Virus record (IMG/VR): IMGVR_UViG_3300025133_000369
Span: 1-33,960 of that record
Direction: 5' to 3' (one strand)
DNA: 33,960 nt
Source: a virus
In this document: positions 15,598 to 22,750 of the stretch, one piece after another
Numbering within the stretch: position 1 is the stretch's first letter
How the letters are laid out: each line of letters starts with the position of its first letter
Position numbers and translations under genes: made by a program
The notes under the pieces: generated by a model
What the model was told of the DNA's origin: nothing
Database searches by the model: none
The model's input: the letters and a program-made list of their open reading frames with translations, nothing else

Positions 15598-18500
15598 TTA
15601 GTCTTCAAATGCTGCGCCGGAATCTGTTAGAATGAAGTCAATAGCTATATATTCAATGGCCCGGGCAGGCTTAATATAAATTTTTGCATATACAATGTTT
15701 CTATCTACTAAATCTGGAGTGGTAGTTGTCTCATCCAAAATTAATTTGAAGTCTGTAATCCCCATACCTGCCTGAACGGCGCGCAAGAAGGGCGCTACTT
15801 GTCCAGAAAATCTACTCCAAGTTACTTGAACATTCTGGTCAAACAACACAGTTGCTGCAAATCGGGAGATTTGCCTCTTAAGATAAATCAACAACCGTCG
15901 AATATTGATTCGATCTAATGCTGATTCTGATATCTGCATTGTCTTTTGGCCAAAAATTACAATTCCTTCAGCCGGAAACTGTGCAATTGGGTTGATGTTG
16001 GCCTCATATAAGCGATCTCTCTCTTTGGAGGTTAATCTTTGTCGCACGGAAACAATTGGTAGTCCCGCGCGGCCATCAGATAGGCCACCTCTAGTGAAAC
16101 CGGCAGGTGCGAACCAAACGTTACTCGTACGCTGGCTATAAGACATAGCGCCCAATGCGGCTATCGATGGGGGTGCCCATATTGCTTGGCCGCTATTTTG
16201 ATCTCTTATTTGTACCCATGGGTAATATGAAGCTGCGTAGCTAGAATTAATAATTAACTCATCTTTGAGATTGTTAATCGTAGTATCAATACTGCCTTTT
16301 CTATCTTCACTTGACCGAGTATCTTCGTAACGTGACACATAACCTCCTTTGAGGTCAACAATTGCCAAGGCATCACCTCTATTCTCACACAAGTCAATCA
16401 AAGACTGATTAAGAGAATTGTTGATAATTCCAGGCATGCATGCCAAATCATATTCGACTTCTTCTTTGTCTCTCAAAGAATCTATTGCAATTTGCACAGA
16501 GTTAAAAACATAGTTGGCTGTGGCTGAATTTGTGGCGCCGTCTTTGTTAACAATTCTTAAAGGCTCTGACTCTTTAATATTTAAGCCGTCGAAGCCGCCA
16601 AAGAAAACAGTTGTAAATCGGTCAACGCCGTTATCTAGAACCGTATTATAAGCGTTGGAGCCGCGGAGATACTGCAAATCAGTGCCTTCTACATTTCCAG
16701 AAGCGTCTTTTGCGCTCAATCTAGAGCCTGCGCGATAGACAAAGTTTTTATTGGCTATGGCGCCGGTGTGGCACATATCATCCAAAGTAAAGCGCCATGA
16801 CACTGCTGAAACGCTATCAGCACTATCATCCGAGAAGTTGGCCACGTTTGATGGCCTTATTTTGAGATGATCGCGTACGCTGGAGTTGAGTCTTGATGTG
16901 TTAAAAGTCGTATCAACTCCATAATAAGCACTAGTGGGATCAGTTGGCGTTCCTTGAGATGCTGATGCTCTGAGTCTCAAAGTCGGGAATCCAAATTCGA
17001 TATCTCCGTTCGTGGCGCCTTCGATAAACGTTGTTACTGTTTCTCCAAAGCTACCTAGGTTACCGGAAACGGCTGAATCGGCCACTTGTGTATGAGTTGT
17101 AAGATCCTTCCATGAATTATAGATCATTGGACCTTCAGTGCCCCATGGGAGATATCTAGGATCAGTATCGCCCATCATCACTTCGGAATCTATTTCAACG
17201 CGAATGTATTTCGAGCGATTTTGATAGTCGCCGAATCTCTCATAGCGATGGTCTGCGTCGTTCCAAGTTTGTTTCATATCGCCAATCTTTCGGCCAATAT
17301 AGTTAGCGGATCCAGGGTTAAGGTTACAATTGTTAAATTGTTCAATAACGGAAATTCTATTGTCTGTATCGCTAATTTGCCGTATTACAACGCTGAAGCT
17401 ACCATACGGATCCACTTCATCGTTTTGAGAAGCTCTTAAGTCTTTGATTGAAACCTTAAGATTTCGAGCGGCCCAATCTCCACTATTTTGTGCGACAAGT
17501 CTAAATAGCTTCTGTTGATTGGCGACAACAAAGCTGCCAGTTGCACTGGAGCCAAGATTTAAATCCTGGCCGAAGAACCAGCCGGTTTTGGCGTCTTGAT
17601 AAGTCTTTCTGGTTTTTCCGCCAAATATGTCTTGAGTGAGGTTCATCAAAGGCATTATTACGCCAAGTTGCGCAGTAGAATTAGCGCCAAGCTCTTCTTT
17701 TAGGGCGCCTTCGTAACTTTCGCCCAACCAATATGGAGTTGTGTCCGAAACTGCATCGGAATTAGTGAGGATTGGATTCGTGTTATAGATTCGTCTAATG
17801 AATTTATCACTAGTAGGTGTAAAGTTAAAGCTACTATCCGAGATAACACCATCAGAAGAATGGCTTATTTGTAGTTTAAATTCCTGATTCGCTGTAGAAT
17901 CGATGTATTTGCATAATCCTAAGTCGCTAGCTCCACTAGTTGAGTTTGTTCCAGATAGTCCAATATTGCAGCCTTCGTCAATATACCATACTGCGGCTAG
18001 CGTGCCGGTTGCAGGCGCGTAAGAAGCCGACATGGTTCCAGTGAGCGCCTTAACTAGAGCAACACCGCCAATTGATACTGCAGTAAAGGAGGCGGTGCCT
18101 ATGTTGTCGACAGCGGTGCCGCTATGCCATGCCATATCTGTACCAAGATTTAAACTTCCTAGTAAACCAGTAGAAGCGTTTGATGTGATAGTGACAACGT
18201 TGCTGAGCGCGGTAGCGTTAGCATAAGATGTTAAACTTATTACTGCGGCTAAGTTGGTTGCAGTTGTGGCTGCGGTCTGTGAGGCAGAGAACGACATTGT
18301 TGACGCTAACGTTGTCGAAGTCGTCGAACCGGTTCTAAACGTGGCGGGTACGCCGTTTGCGGTGAGAAATAAGTGGGTATTTTCCATCGTGCCAGTTGGA
18401 CAGGTAATCGCCGCCGTCAAGACAGTTGCTGTGGGTCTTTCGGCTACAAATAAGCCAAAGGCGCCGCCGTTGTCCGTTGCCGCGGCTGCCGGGACAGTTT

Positions 18501-18870
18501 TGGTTGTTTGCCAGCCAGCTTCTCCATCTCCAGTCGTTAAAGCGTCCAGATTTTGTTTTCCGCCTAGGCGTACAAACGTAATTGTTGGGTTGTTGCGTAG
18601 CCATGCTTGTGCGGCGTACGCTGCATAAGTCGGAGAAGTATAATTTCCATTTCTTACAATATCACCTCCTCTGCCGCCAGCGATTGGCGCCCCGAATACA
18701 TCAACAAACTGAGAAAATGAATCAACACGTGTTGGTTTTAATATTGGTCCCTTTTCGCTTCGACCAATTATGACGGGGCCTATTGTTCCCGCAGTAGCAT
18801 TTCTACCGGTGTTGTCTATTTCGCTAACAAAAATTCCGGGCGAAATAAATTTGTACTTATCAACTGACAT
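15598..18870 (-). CDS. gp18: Contractile tail sheath protein (gp18-like), enlarged
   Basis: Forms the contractile sheath around the tube. The N-terminus FISPGIFVSEIDNTGRN (about 8-24) and GPVIIGRSEKGP (about 31-42) and the C-terminal domain (LLIYLKRQISRFAATVLFDQ; then FLRAVQAGMGITDFKLILDE; then IYIKPARAIEYIAIDFILT) match the sheath family. At 1090 residues it is much longer than T4 gp18 (659). A Thr/Ala/Ser-rich, beta-prone region at roughly 130-290, ahead of the conserved central domains, looks like an inserted, surface-exposed domain. AAGGAG precedes the ATG by 9 nt. Tube genes follow immediately. Confidence 0.93.
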   Translation of the reverse strand: MSVDKYKFISPGIFVSEIDNTGRNATAGTIGPVIIGRSEKGPILKPTRVDSFSQFVDVFGAPIAGGRGGDIVRNGNYTSPTYAAYAAQAWLRNNPTITFVRLGGKQNLDALTTGDGEAGWQTTKTVPAAAATDNGGAFGLFVAERPTATVLTAAITCPTGTMENTHLFLTANGVPATFRTGSTTSTTLASTMSFSASQTAATTATNLAAVISLTSYANATALSNVVTITSNASTGLLGSLNLGTDMAWHSGTAVDNIGTASFTAVSIGGVALVKALTGTMSASYAPATGTLAAVWYIDEGCNIGLSGTNSTSGASDLGLCKYIDSTANQEFKLQISHSSDGVISDSSFNFTPTSDKFIRRIYNTNPILTNSDAVSDTTPYWLGESYEGALKEELGANSTAQLGVIMPLMNLTQDIFGGKTRKTYQDAKTGWFFGQDLNLGSSATGSFVVANQQKLFRLVAQNSGDWAARNLKVSIKDLRASQNDEVDPYGSFSVVIRQISDTDNRISVIEQFNNCNLNPGSANYIGRKIGDMKQTWNDADHRYERFGDYQNRSKYIRVEIDSEVMMGDTDPRYLPWGTEGPMIYNSWKDLTTHTQVADSAVSGNLGSFGETVTTFIEGATNGDIEFGFPTLRLRASASQGTPTDPTSAYYGVDTTFNTSRLNSSVRDHLKIRPSNVANFSDDSADSVSAVSWRFTLDDMCHTGAIANKNFVYRAGSRLSAKDASGNVEGTDLQYLRGSNAYNTVLDNGVDRFTTVFFGGFDGLNIKESEPLRIVNKDGATNSATANYVFNSVQIAIDSLRDKEEVEYDLACMPGIINNSLNQSLIDLCENRGDALAIVDLKGGYVSRYEDTRSSEDRKGSIDTTINNLKDELIINSSYAASYYPWVQIRDQNSGQAIWAPPSIAALGAMSYSQRTSNVWFAPAGFTRGGLSDGRAGLPIVSVRQRLTSKERDRLYEANINPIAQFPAEGIVIFGQKTMQISESALDRINIRRLLIYLKRQISRFAATVLFDQNVQVTWSRFSGQVAPFLRAVQAGMGITDFKLILDETTTTPDLVDRNIVYAKIYIKPARAIEYIAIDFILTDSGAAFED

Positions 18871-18906
18871 GGATATATCTCCTTATAAACTCAAAAGTTC
18901 TCTTAT

Positions 18907-18914
18907 TAATTAGT
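18907..18914 (-). promoter_or_regulatory. ACTAATTA box upstream of sheath gene
   Basis: Minus-strand ACTAATTA lies 36 nt upstream of the sheath ATG, just after the stop of the preceding neck gene, and is followed by a TATAAGGAGATATATCC leader. A late promoter driving the highly expressed sheath and tube genes would be expected in this position. Confidence 0.35.
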
Positions 18915-18916
18915 TA

Positions 18917-19783
18917 TTATTCTCGGTAAAATCCCTTCCCCTTATTATATGGTGGAATATCTCCTAAAATAACGCGCTCTCTGGGTATTTTTACTTCTAC
19001 TGCATTTTGCCATTTAATAGCCTTGGGGCGGTCTCCATTTGGACCTTCTCCTATGATATACCCCAAAACCTCGAAATTAAAAACTGTTTCGTAAGTTCTT
19101 TCATTTTCACCCATATTTGAAATATTATTTCCGTATGAAAAATCAGATCGCAGAAACGTTTCATATGAATGTTCGCCTTTTTTAATCAAAAAAGAATTAA
19201 TGTGACCACCAAGAGTGGCAAAAGGGGTTGTAAGTTCATTCATTTGTTGAACATATTCGGTCCTCACTGTCACCGCATAATCAATGCTTAAATATACTGG
19301 TGCTGGGATTGAAATTGATTCATAAACTACTTTTTTATTATCTTTAATCGGATAATAGGCTTGGCCGTTTGGCGTACGCTTTGTATCGTTACCTAGGTTT
19401 TTAATGTTATCCGCAATTGCAAAATTATTTGTTTTATCGCTTACAATGCGGCGTGATATGGTAATGCGGCCGCCTCTCAACGGGTCGCTATGCAAAACTG
19501 GATTGCCATAATAGGCTCCTTTTCGATTTAAATCTTTTTTTGTTGATGTGCGCTCTATAGAAATCAATGGAAACTTGAGTGTTCCATCTGCATCTATAAT
19601 ATCTTTTTTGTCTTTAGAGAGAAAAGACCTTTCGGCGGTTGCCCACAATATAGTTACCTTTTCTCTTCCTTCGTTTTTTGCTACATGTAGATTCATTTTA
19701 TCATTAATAAAATCATAAAACGCATAGTCTATAGTTTCCAATGTAGATGGTTCTATTTCATATATTTCTTTATCATTCGGCAT
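18917..19783 (-). CDS. Neck / tail sheath terminator protein (gp15-like)
   Basis: About 288 residues. It begins MPNDKEIYEIEPSTLETIDY and contains MNLHVAKNEGREKVTILWATA and LKFPLISIERTSTKKD, a combination typical of T4-like proximal tail sheath stabilisation/terminator proteins encoded just before the sheath. T4 gp15 is 272 residues and caps the tail for joining to the head. I chose the ATG at 19783, which overlaps the upstream gene by 11 nt; the frame is also open to a GTG at 19798. The assignment to gp15 is by size, order and pattern. It might instead be another head-tail joining protein. Confidence 0.72.
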   Translation of the reverse strand: MPNDKEIYEIEPSTLETIDYAFYDFINDKMNLHVAKNEGREKVTILWATAERSFLSKDKKDIIDADGTLKFPLISIERTSTKKDLNRKGAYYGNPVLHSDPLRGGRITISRRIVSDKTNNFAIADNIKNLGNDTKRTPNGQAYYPIKDNKKVVYESISIPAPVYLSIDYAVTVRTEYVQQMNELTTPFATLGGHINSFLIKKGEHSYETFLRSDFSYGNNISNMGENERTYETVFNFEVLGYIIGEGPNGDRPKAIKWQNAVEVKIPRERVILGDIPPYNKGKGFYRE

Positions 19784-20264
19784 TGAATACACCCGCACGT
19801 GCTTTAATACACTTTGCTTCTATTTCGATTTTATGGTCAACTTGGCCAAAAATCTGTTTTGGTTCATTTAAAGTTACAATCTGGTAGAAAGTGTTTCCAT
19901 ATTTTACGAAATCTCCTTCTCTGACAAATAGATCTTGATCTTCTGTTAACCTTCTTTTGTGAAAATGCACAACAATGGAAGGCCTCTTGTCAATTCCTAA
20001 TTTTGTTGTTTCGGTAACAAAACCTTCCCACATAATTAAAGCATAAACTCTCACTGGCGGTAAAAATGTTTTTTCCATCGCTTCTCCATAAAGAGAATGA
20101 AAGTTGGTATGTTCTATACTAATGGGATAATAATGTATGCCTTGGCCTATAACCCTCTCAATTAGCTCATCATTGACTTGCTTGACTAAATTTCGCTCTT
20201 TTTCGCCTAAAAACAAAGGCGGTGGTGGCGCGGCGGGTTGTGACCATTTGTTATCATCAGACAT
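19773..20264 (-). CDS. Neck / head-closure protein
   Basis: A 163-residue protein. It starts with a Pro-rich linker (SQPAAPPPPLFLGEKERNL), followed by LVKQVNDELIERVIGQGIHYY (about 26-46) and RRLTEDQDLFVREGDFVKYG (about 108-127). This matches small neck or head-completion proteins that sit between the gp13-like adaptor and the gp15-like terminator in T4-like environmental phages. It probably helps close the filled head and attach the tail (gp14-like role), but is shorter than T4 gp14 (256). The ATG follows an AGGAT sequence that ends the upstream gene; the 3' end overlaps the next gene. Confidence 0.72.
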   Translation of the reverse strand: MSDDNKWSQPAAPPPPLFLGEKERNLVKQVNDELIERVIGQGIHYYPISIEHTNFHSLYGEAMEKTFLPPVRVYALIMWEGFVTETTKLGIDKRPSIVVHFHKRRLTEDQDLFVREGDFVKYGNTFYQIVTLNEPKQIFGQVDHKIEIEAKCIKARAGVFNAE

Positions 20265-20271
20265 TCATTTG

Positions 20272-21534
20272 TTATCCTGTGTATATCGTCATTGGGATTT
20301 TTTCTTGAATTTTGTTTATTGCCTCCGATAATTCACTATCTTCTTGTGCAATCTTTGCATATGTAAGTTCGCTGAATATCGTTTTTAATTCTTCGCGAAG
20401 CTTCTCTTGCTCAGTTTGACTTTGACTGATTAACGCGGGGCCGTCCAATGTAACGCTGTCGCCAGGGATTGGGATAGAGCCAAACTTAGAACGAATGTTG
20501 CCTAGCATTTCTTTGCAAAGAGCTAATGCAAATCGCCGGATCCACTGTTTGCCTATAGAATTAATCTTTTGATAGGGGGTGTTTTCGAAAGGCAAAGAAT
20601 TAATATTATTAATTCCATCAACGCCGTGACTCGGGCCGTCAGCGTCCTCTTTCCATGGAGTGTCTCCGTCAACAAAAAACTCAATGTACATTTTTGTTGG
20701 ACTAACGTTAACGGTCTCTGGAAAAATACGTAATCTATTATTCTTAATTTCAAAGCTATAATGGCTGTTTCTGGTATATATCGCATCTTCAAATGCCATG
20801 GCTTGTGCTTTATTTTGCCAAGTTGGAATCAATTGGAAGGTGCTATCGTCAGCATATTGGCCGTAACTTGACATGTCTCCTACGGTATTCAAGCCGCCGT
20901 AATATCCATAAAATCGCCACATTGCTTGCGGAGTTTTGTAATACACCTTTGTAACATTAATTCTATTATTTCCCACTTTGCCAGAATAAAGCTGGCCTGC
21001 GGCTGCTGCAGATGAAGAAACAATTGATTGCAAGTCGTAATCTTGTTCATCAGTATTAGTTACGAAACTAGCGGAATATATTGGCGTTGTACCGCCGAAG
21101 CCTGCTTCTGTTGAATATCCATGCGCCACTCTTCTAGCGTATTCAAACTTGAATTTAGGGAATTTTAATGCTACGTCTTTAAAATTTGTATCATCTTGTA
21201 ACTGGCCCTCTTCATTAAAAGAACCGGTTGCCGCGCCGAGAAGGTCGCCGATTGAGTTCTTTGCCTGATGTATATTTAAAAGATAAGAATATTCTAATAC
21301 AGATTCTTGATATGCTGTAAAAACTTGTTCTTTTGTCAACTCAACGTCTAGTACATCGCCGCCAAGCTTTTTATATGTATATGCAACTTGGTCGGCGGCG
21401 CCTGATAAGAAATAAGAATCACTAGTGTATACAGCAAAAGGTAGCGTTGCGGCAGCCACTTCTGCGGCCGTGCTTCCAGAAGGCAACGTTATAGCACTAG
21501 TTTGAGATGATGGTGTAAGTACAGGTAAAGCCAA
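20272..21534 (-). CDS. Neck / head-tail adaptor protein (gp13-like)
   Basis: A 420-residue protein. After a Ser/Thr/Ala-rich N-terminus, it has YKKLGGDVLDVELTKEQVFTA (about 54-74) and YQESVLEYSYLLNIHQAKN, a helical signature of head-tail connector proteins that dock on the portal. A long beta-rich middle and a helical C-terminal part (KEMLGNIRSKFGSIPIPGDSV, then EQEKLREELKTIFSEL) follow. The start is TTG at 21534: no ATG is present, the frame opens just there, and GGAGGAG is 10 nt upstream. Equivalence with T4 gp13 (309 residues) is inferred from position between capsid and sheath genes. Confidence 0.77.
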   Translation of the reverse strand: MALPVLTPSSQTSAITLPSGSTAAEVAAATLPFAVYTSDSYFLSGAADQVAYTYKKLGGDVLDVELTKEQVFTAYQESVLEYSYLLNIHQAKNSIGDLLGAATGSFNEEGQLQDDTNFKDVALKFPKFKFEYARRVAHGYSTEAGFGGTTPIYSASFVTNTDEQDYDLQSIVSSSAAAAGQLYSGKVGNNRINVTKVYYKTPQAMWRFYGYYGGLNTVGDMSSYGQYADDSTFQLIPTWQNKAQAMAFEDAIYTRNSHYSFEIKNNRLRIFPETVNVSPTKMYIEFFVDGDTPWKEDADGPSHGVDGINNINSLPFENTPYQKINSIGKQWIRRFALALCKEMLGNIRSKFGSIPIPGDSVTLDGPALISQSQTEQEKLREELKTIFSELTYAKIAQEDSELSEAINKIQEKIPMTIYTG

Positions 21535-21553
21535 TTTACTATTCTCCTCCTAA

Positions 21554-21561
21554 TAATTAGT
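21554..21561 (-). promoter_or_regulatory. ACTAATTA box upstream of gp13-like gene
   Basis: Minus-strand ACTAATTA lies 19 nt upstream of the TTG start, immediately before AGGAGGAG, within a 49-nt gap. TTGACTAATTATTAG also gives a partial -35-like TTGACT, but without a matching -10. Confidence 0.3.
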
Positions 21562-21583
21562 CAAGAGTATACTAAATAGTAAA

Positions 21584-21985
21584 CTAGATTTTCTTAGAAT
21601 CAGTTTTCTTTCGACTACGCTGCTTAACACGGCGTTTCGAGCTAGCAGTGGCAGCTTTTCGCTTGGAATTTTGTGAAGATGTTGGAATCGGTGTCATTTT
21701 GGCATCTTTTTGAGATTTTTTTACAGTAGACGTTGATTTCTTCTTAGTGTTGCCCGTAGACTCAACTTGTGTGTTTTCTTCTTTCTTGATGTCTTCGCTA
21801 AAGCTTACAACGTTTTCTAAAGTTTCAAAATTTTCTTTGGGTGTTTCTACAATTTCAACTTGCAAAGTGCTGGCTGGTGTAGCTTCTACAATATTTTCGT
21901 CTGATGAACCTAAAAGTCCTTTACGCATTGCAGCACATTTTACTGCGTATTTGGGACTACGCATTTTTCTTTTTCTTTTTCCCAT
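21584..21985 (-). CDS. Small, very basic disordered protein
   Basis: 133 residues, dominated by Lys, Arg, Ser and Thr. The N-terminus MGKRKRKMRSPKYAVKCAAMR resembles a short basic motif I associate with small proteins encoded near phage capsid genes. The middle is acidic and Thr/Val-rich (about 35-75). The C-terminal 50 residues are Lys/Ser/Thr repeats (KKKSTSTVKKSQKD, SKRRVKQRSRKKTDSKK) and likely disordered. It could bind packaged DNA inside the head, but this is inferred from charge and position only. AAGGAG lies 11 nt before the ATG, with an ACTAATTA box further upstream. Confidence 0.68.
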   Translation of the reverse strand: MGKRKRKMRSPKYAVKCAAMRKGLLGSSDENIVEATPASTLQVEIVETPKENFETLENVVSFSEDIKKEENTQVESTGNTKKKSTSTVKKSQKDAKMTPIPTSSQNSKRKAATASSKRRVKQRSRKKTDSKKI

Positions 21986-22013
21986 AACAAAACAACTCCT
22001 TAAAATTATATTA

Positions 22014-22021
22014 TAATTAGT
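22014..22021 (-). promoter_or_regulatory. ACTAATTA box just after terminator, upstream of basic protein gene
   Basis: Minus-strand ACTAATTA begins about 9 nt after the T run of the 22028-22064 terminator and ends 28 nt upstream of the ATG at 21985. A gene that follows a terminator directly needs its own promoter, which makes this copy the best positional argument for the box being promoter-linked. Confidence 0.4.
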
Positions 22022-22027
22022 TTTTAA

Positions 22028-22064
22028 ACAAAAAAGCCCCCAACCCGTGAAGGAAGGGGGGTTT
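22028..22064 (-). terminator. Rho-independent terminator after 148-aa virion gene
   Basis: Minus strand: a C-run (CCCCCC, 22061-22056), a 14-nt interior, GGGGG (22041-22037), then C and TTTTTT (22035-22030). The A/T flanks (AAA before, TTT after) extend the stem. It lies 30 nt after the stop of the preceding gene. Confidence 0.8.
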
Positions 22065-22093
22065 AAAATATAAAGATATATTTTAGTTAAAGC

Positions 22094-22540
22094 TTATGAA
22101 TTTGCTCCAAGAATCCCATTAGTTGCACCGCTCCAAGCGTTACACCACCAACTCGTACCATCATTGTAGAGATGTATCACATCCCCAATAACGGCATCGC
22201 CGGATACGAATTTAACCAGATTGTTGTCAACAGCGTTGATGCCCGTGGTCGGATCAAATGCCCAGCCCTTGACCGCATTGCTGCCGCCACCATCAATCTT
22301 TACATCATTGCTGTCAGCTTCAGTAAGAAGGAATTTAAAATTAGCTCCCGCCGCATCTGACGGCAATGTAATAGTGAATGCTGCGCCCTGATCAATGGTG
22401 ATCAACTTGCCAGAGTCTTCCATCGTAAGCGTCGTTTCTGCTGACACATTCATAACAACTTCTTTCTGCATCTGCAGATTATTTGTATTTTCGTTAATCA
22501 GGCTACGAATTCGTGCCCAACCTACTCTTTTAGTTCCCAT
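22094..22540 (-). CDS. Small beta-rich virion protein, possible capsid decoration
   Basis: 148 residues. The N-terminus GTKRVGWARIRSLINENTNNL is helical and resembles the start of small proteins encoded next to phage capsid genes. The rest is beta-rich with LITIDQGAAFTITLPSDAAG, FKFLLTEADSNDVKIDGGG and a final DVIHLYNDGTSWWCNAW, like small virion beta-barrels. It is transcribed separately: a strong terminator precedes it (after the major capsid gene) and another follows it, which suits a protein made in its own large amount, such as a decoration or head fibre protein. AAAGGAG lies about 10 nt before the ATG. Confidence 0.7.
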   Translation of the reverse strand: MGTKRVGWARIRSLINENTNNLQMQKEVVMNVSAETTLTMEDSGKLITIDQGAAFTITLPSDAAGANFKFLLTEADSNDVKIDGGGSNAVKGWAFDPTTGINAVDNNLVKFVSGDAVIGDVIHLYNDGTSWWCNAWSGATNGILGANS

Positions 22541-22688
22541 AATATGTTTCTCCTTTTATTATATTAGGTCAATTAACGAAAGGTATTTCTCCTTTCCATT
22601 GTAAGTAGTATAATGATTTCTAAATCTCAAAAAATAGGGGCCGCTAAATTTCAACAGCATCTCTTTTTTAAAGCGAGTTTATCTTTGC
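22541..22688 (-). promoter_or_regulatory. Leader region of the 148-aa virion gene
   Basis: 148 nt between the capsid terminator and the ATG. Since a strong terminator precedes it, a promoter is expected. TATACT at about 22616 (minus strand, in CATTATACTACTT) is the best -10-like sequence, with only a poor -35 (TTTTTT, 16 nt away). Downstream, GAAAGG/CCTTTC (22596-22591 with 22583-22578) forms a 6-bp hairpin that encloses an AAGGAG and an 8-codon frame starting ATGGAAAGG. The real ribosome binding site AAAGGAG follows it. Confidence 0.35.
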
Positions 22689-22722
22689 AAAAAAAACCCC
22701 GGTTTCTCGAAAGAAACCGGGG
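22689..22722 (-). terminator. Strong rho-independent terminator after major capsid gene
   Basis: Minus strand: CCCCGGTTTCT, loop TTCG, AGAAACCGGGG, then eight T. The 11-bp stem is perfect, the loop is a UUCG tetraloop and the T run is long, so it is a textbook intrinsic terminator. It ends the major capsid transcript 28 nt after the stop codon. Confidence 0.95.
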
Positions 22723-22750
22723 CTTAATTCAAACTAAATTAGTTTATTTC

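Noticed and set aside
18254-18628. 124-codon plus-strand ORF, Val/Ala-rich
   Set aside because: Antisense of the Thr/Ala-rich insert of the sheath gene, where codon bias keeps the other strand open.
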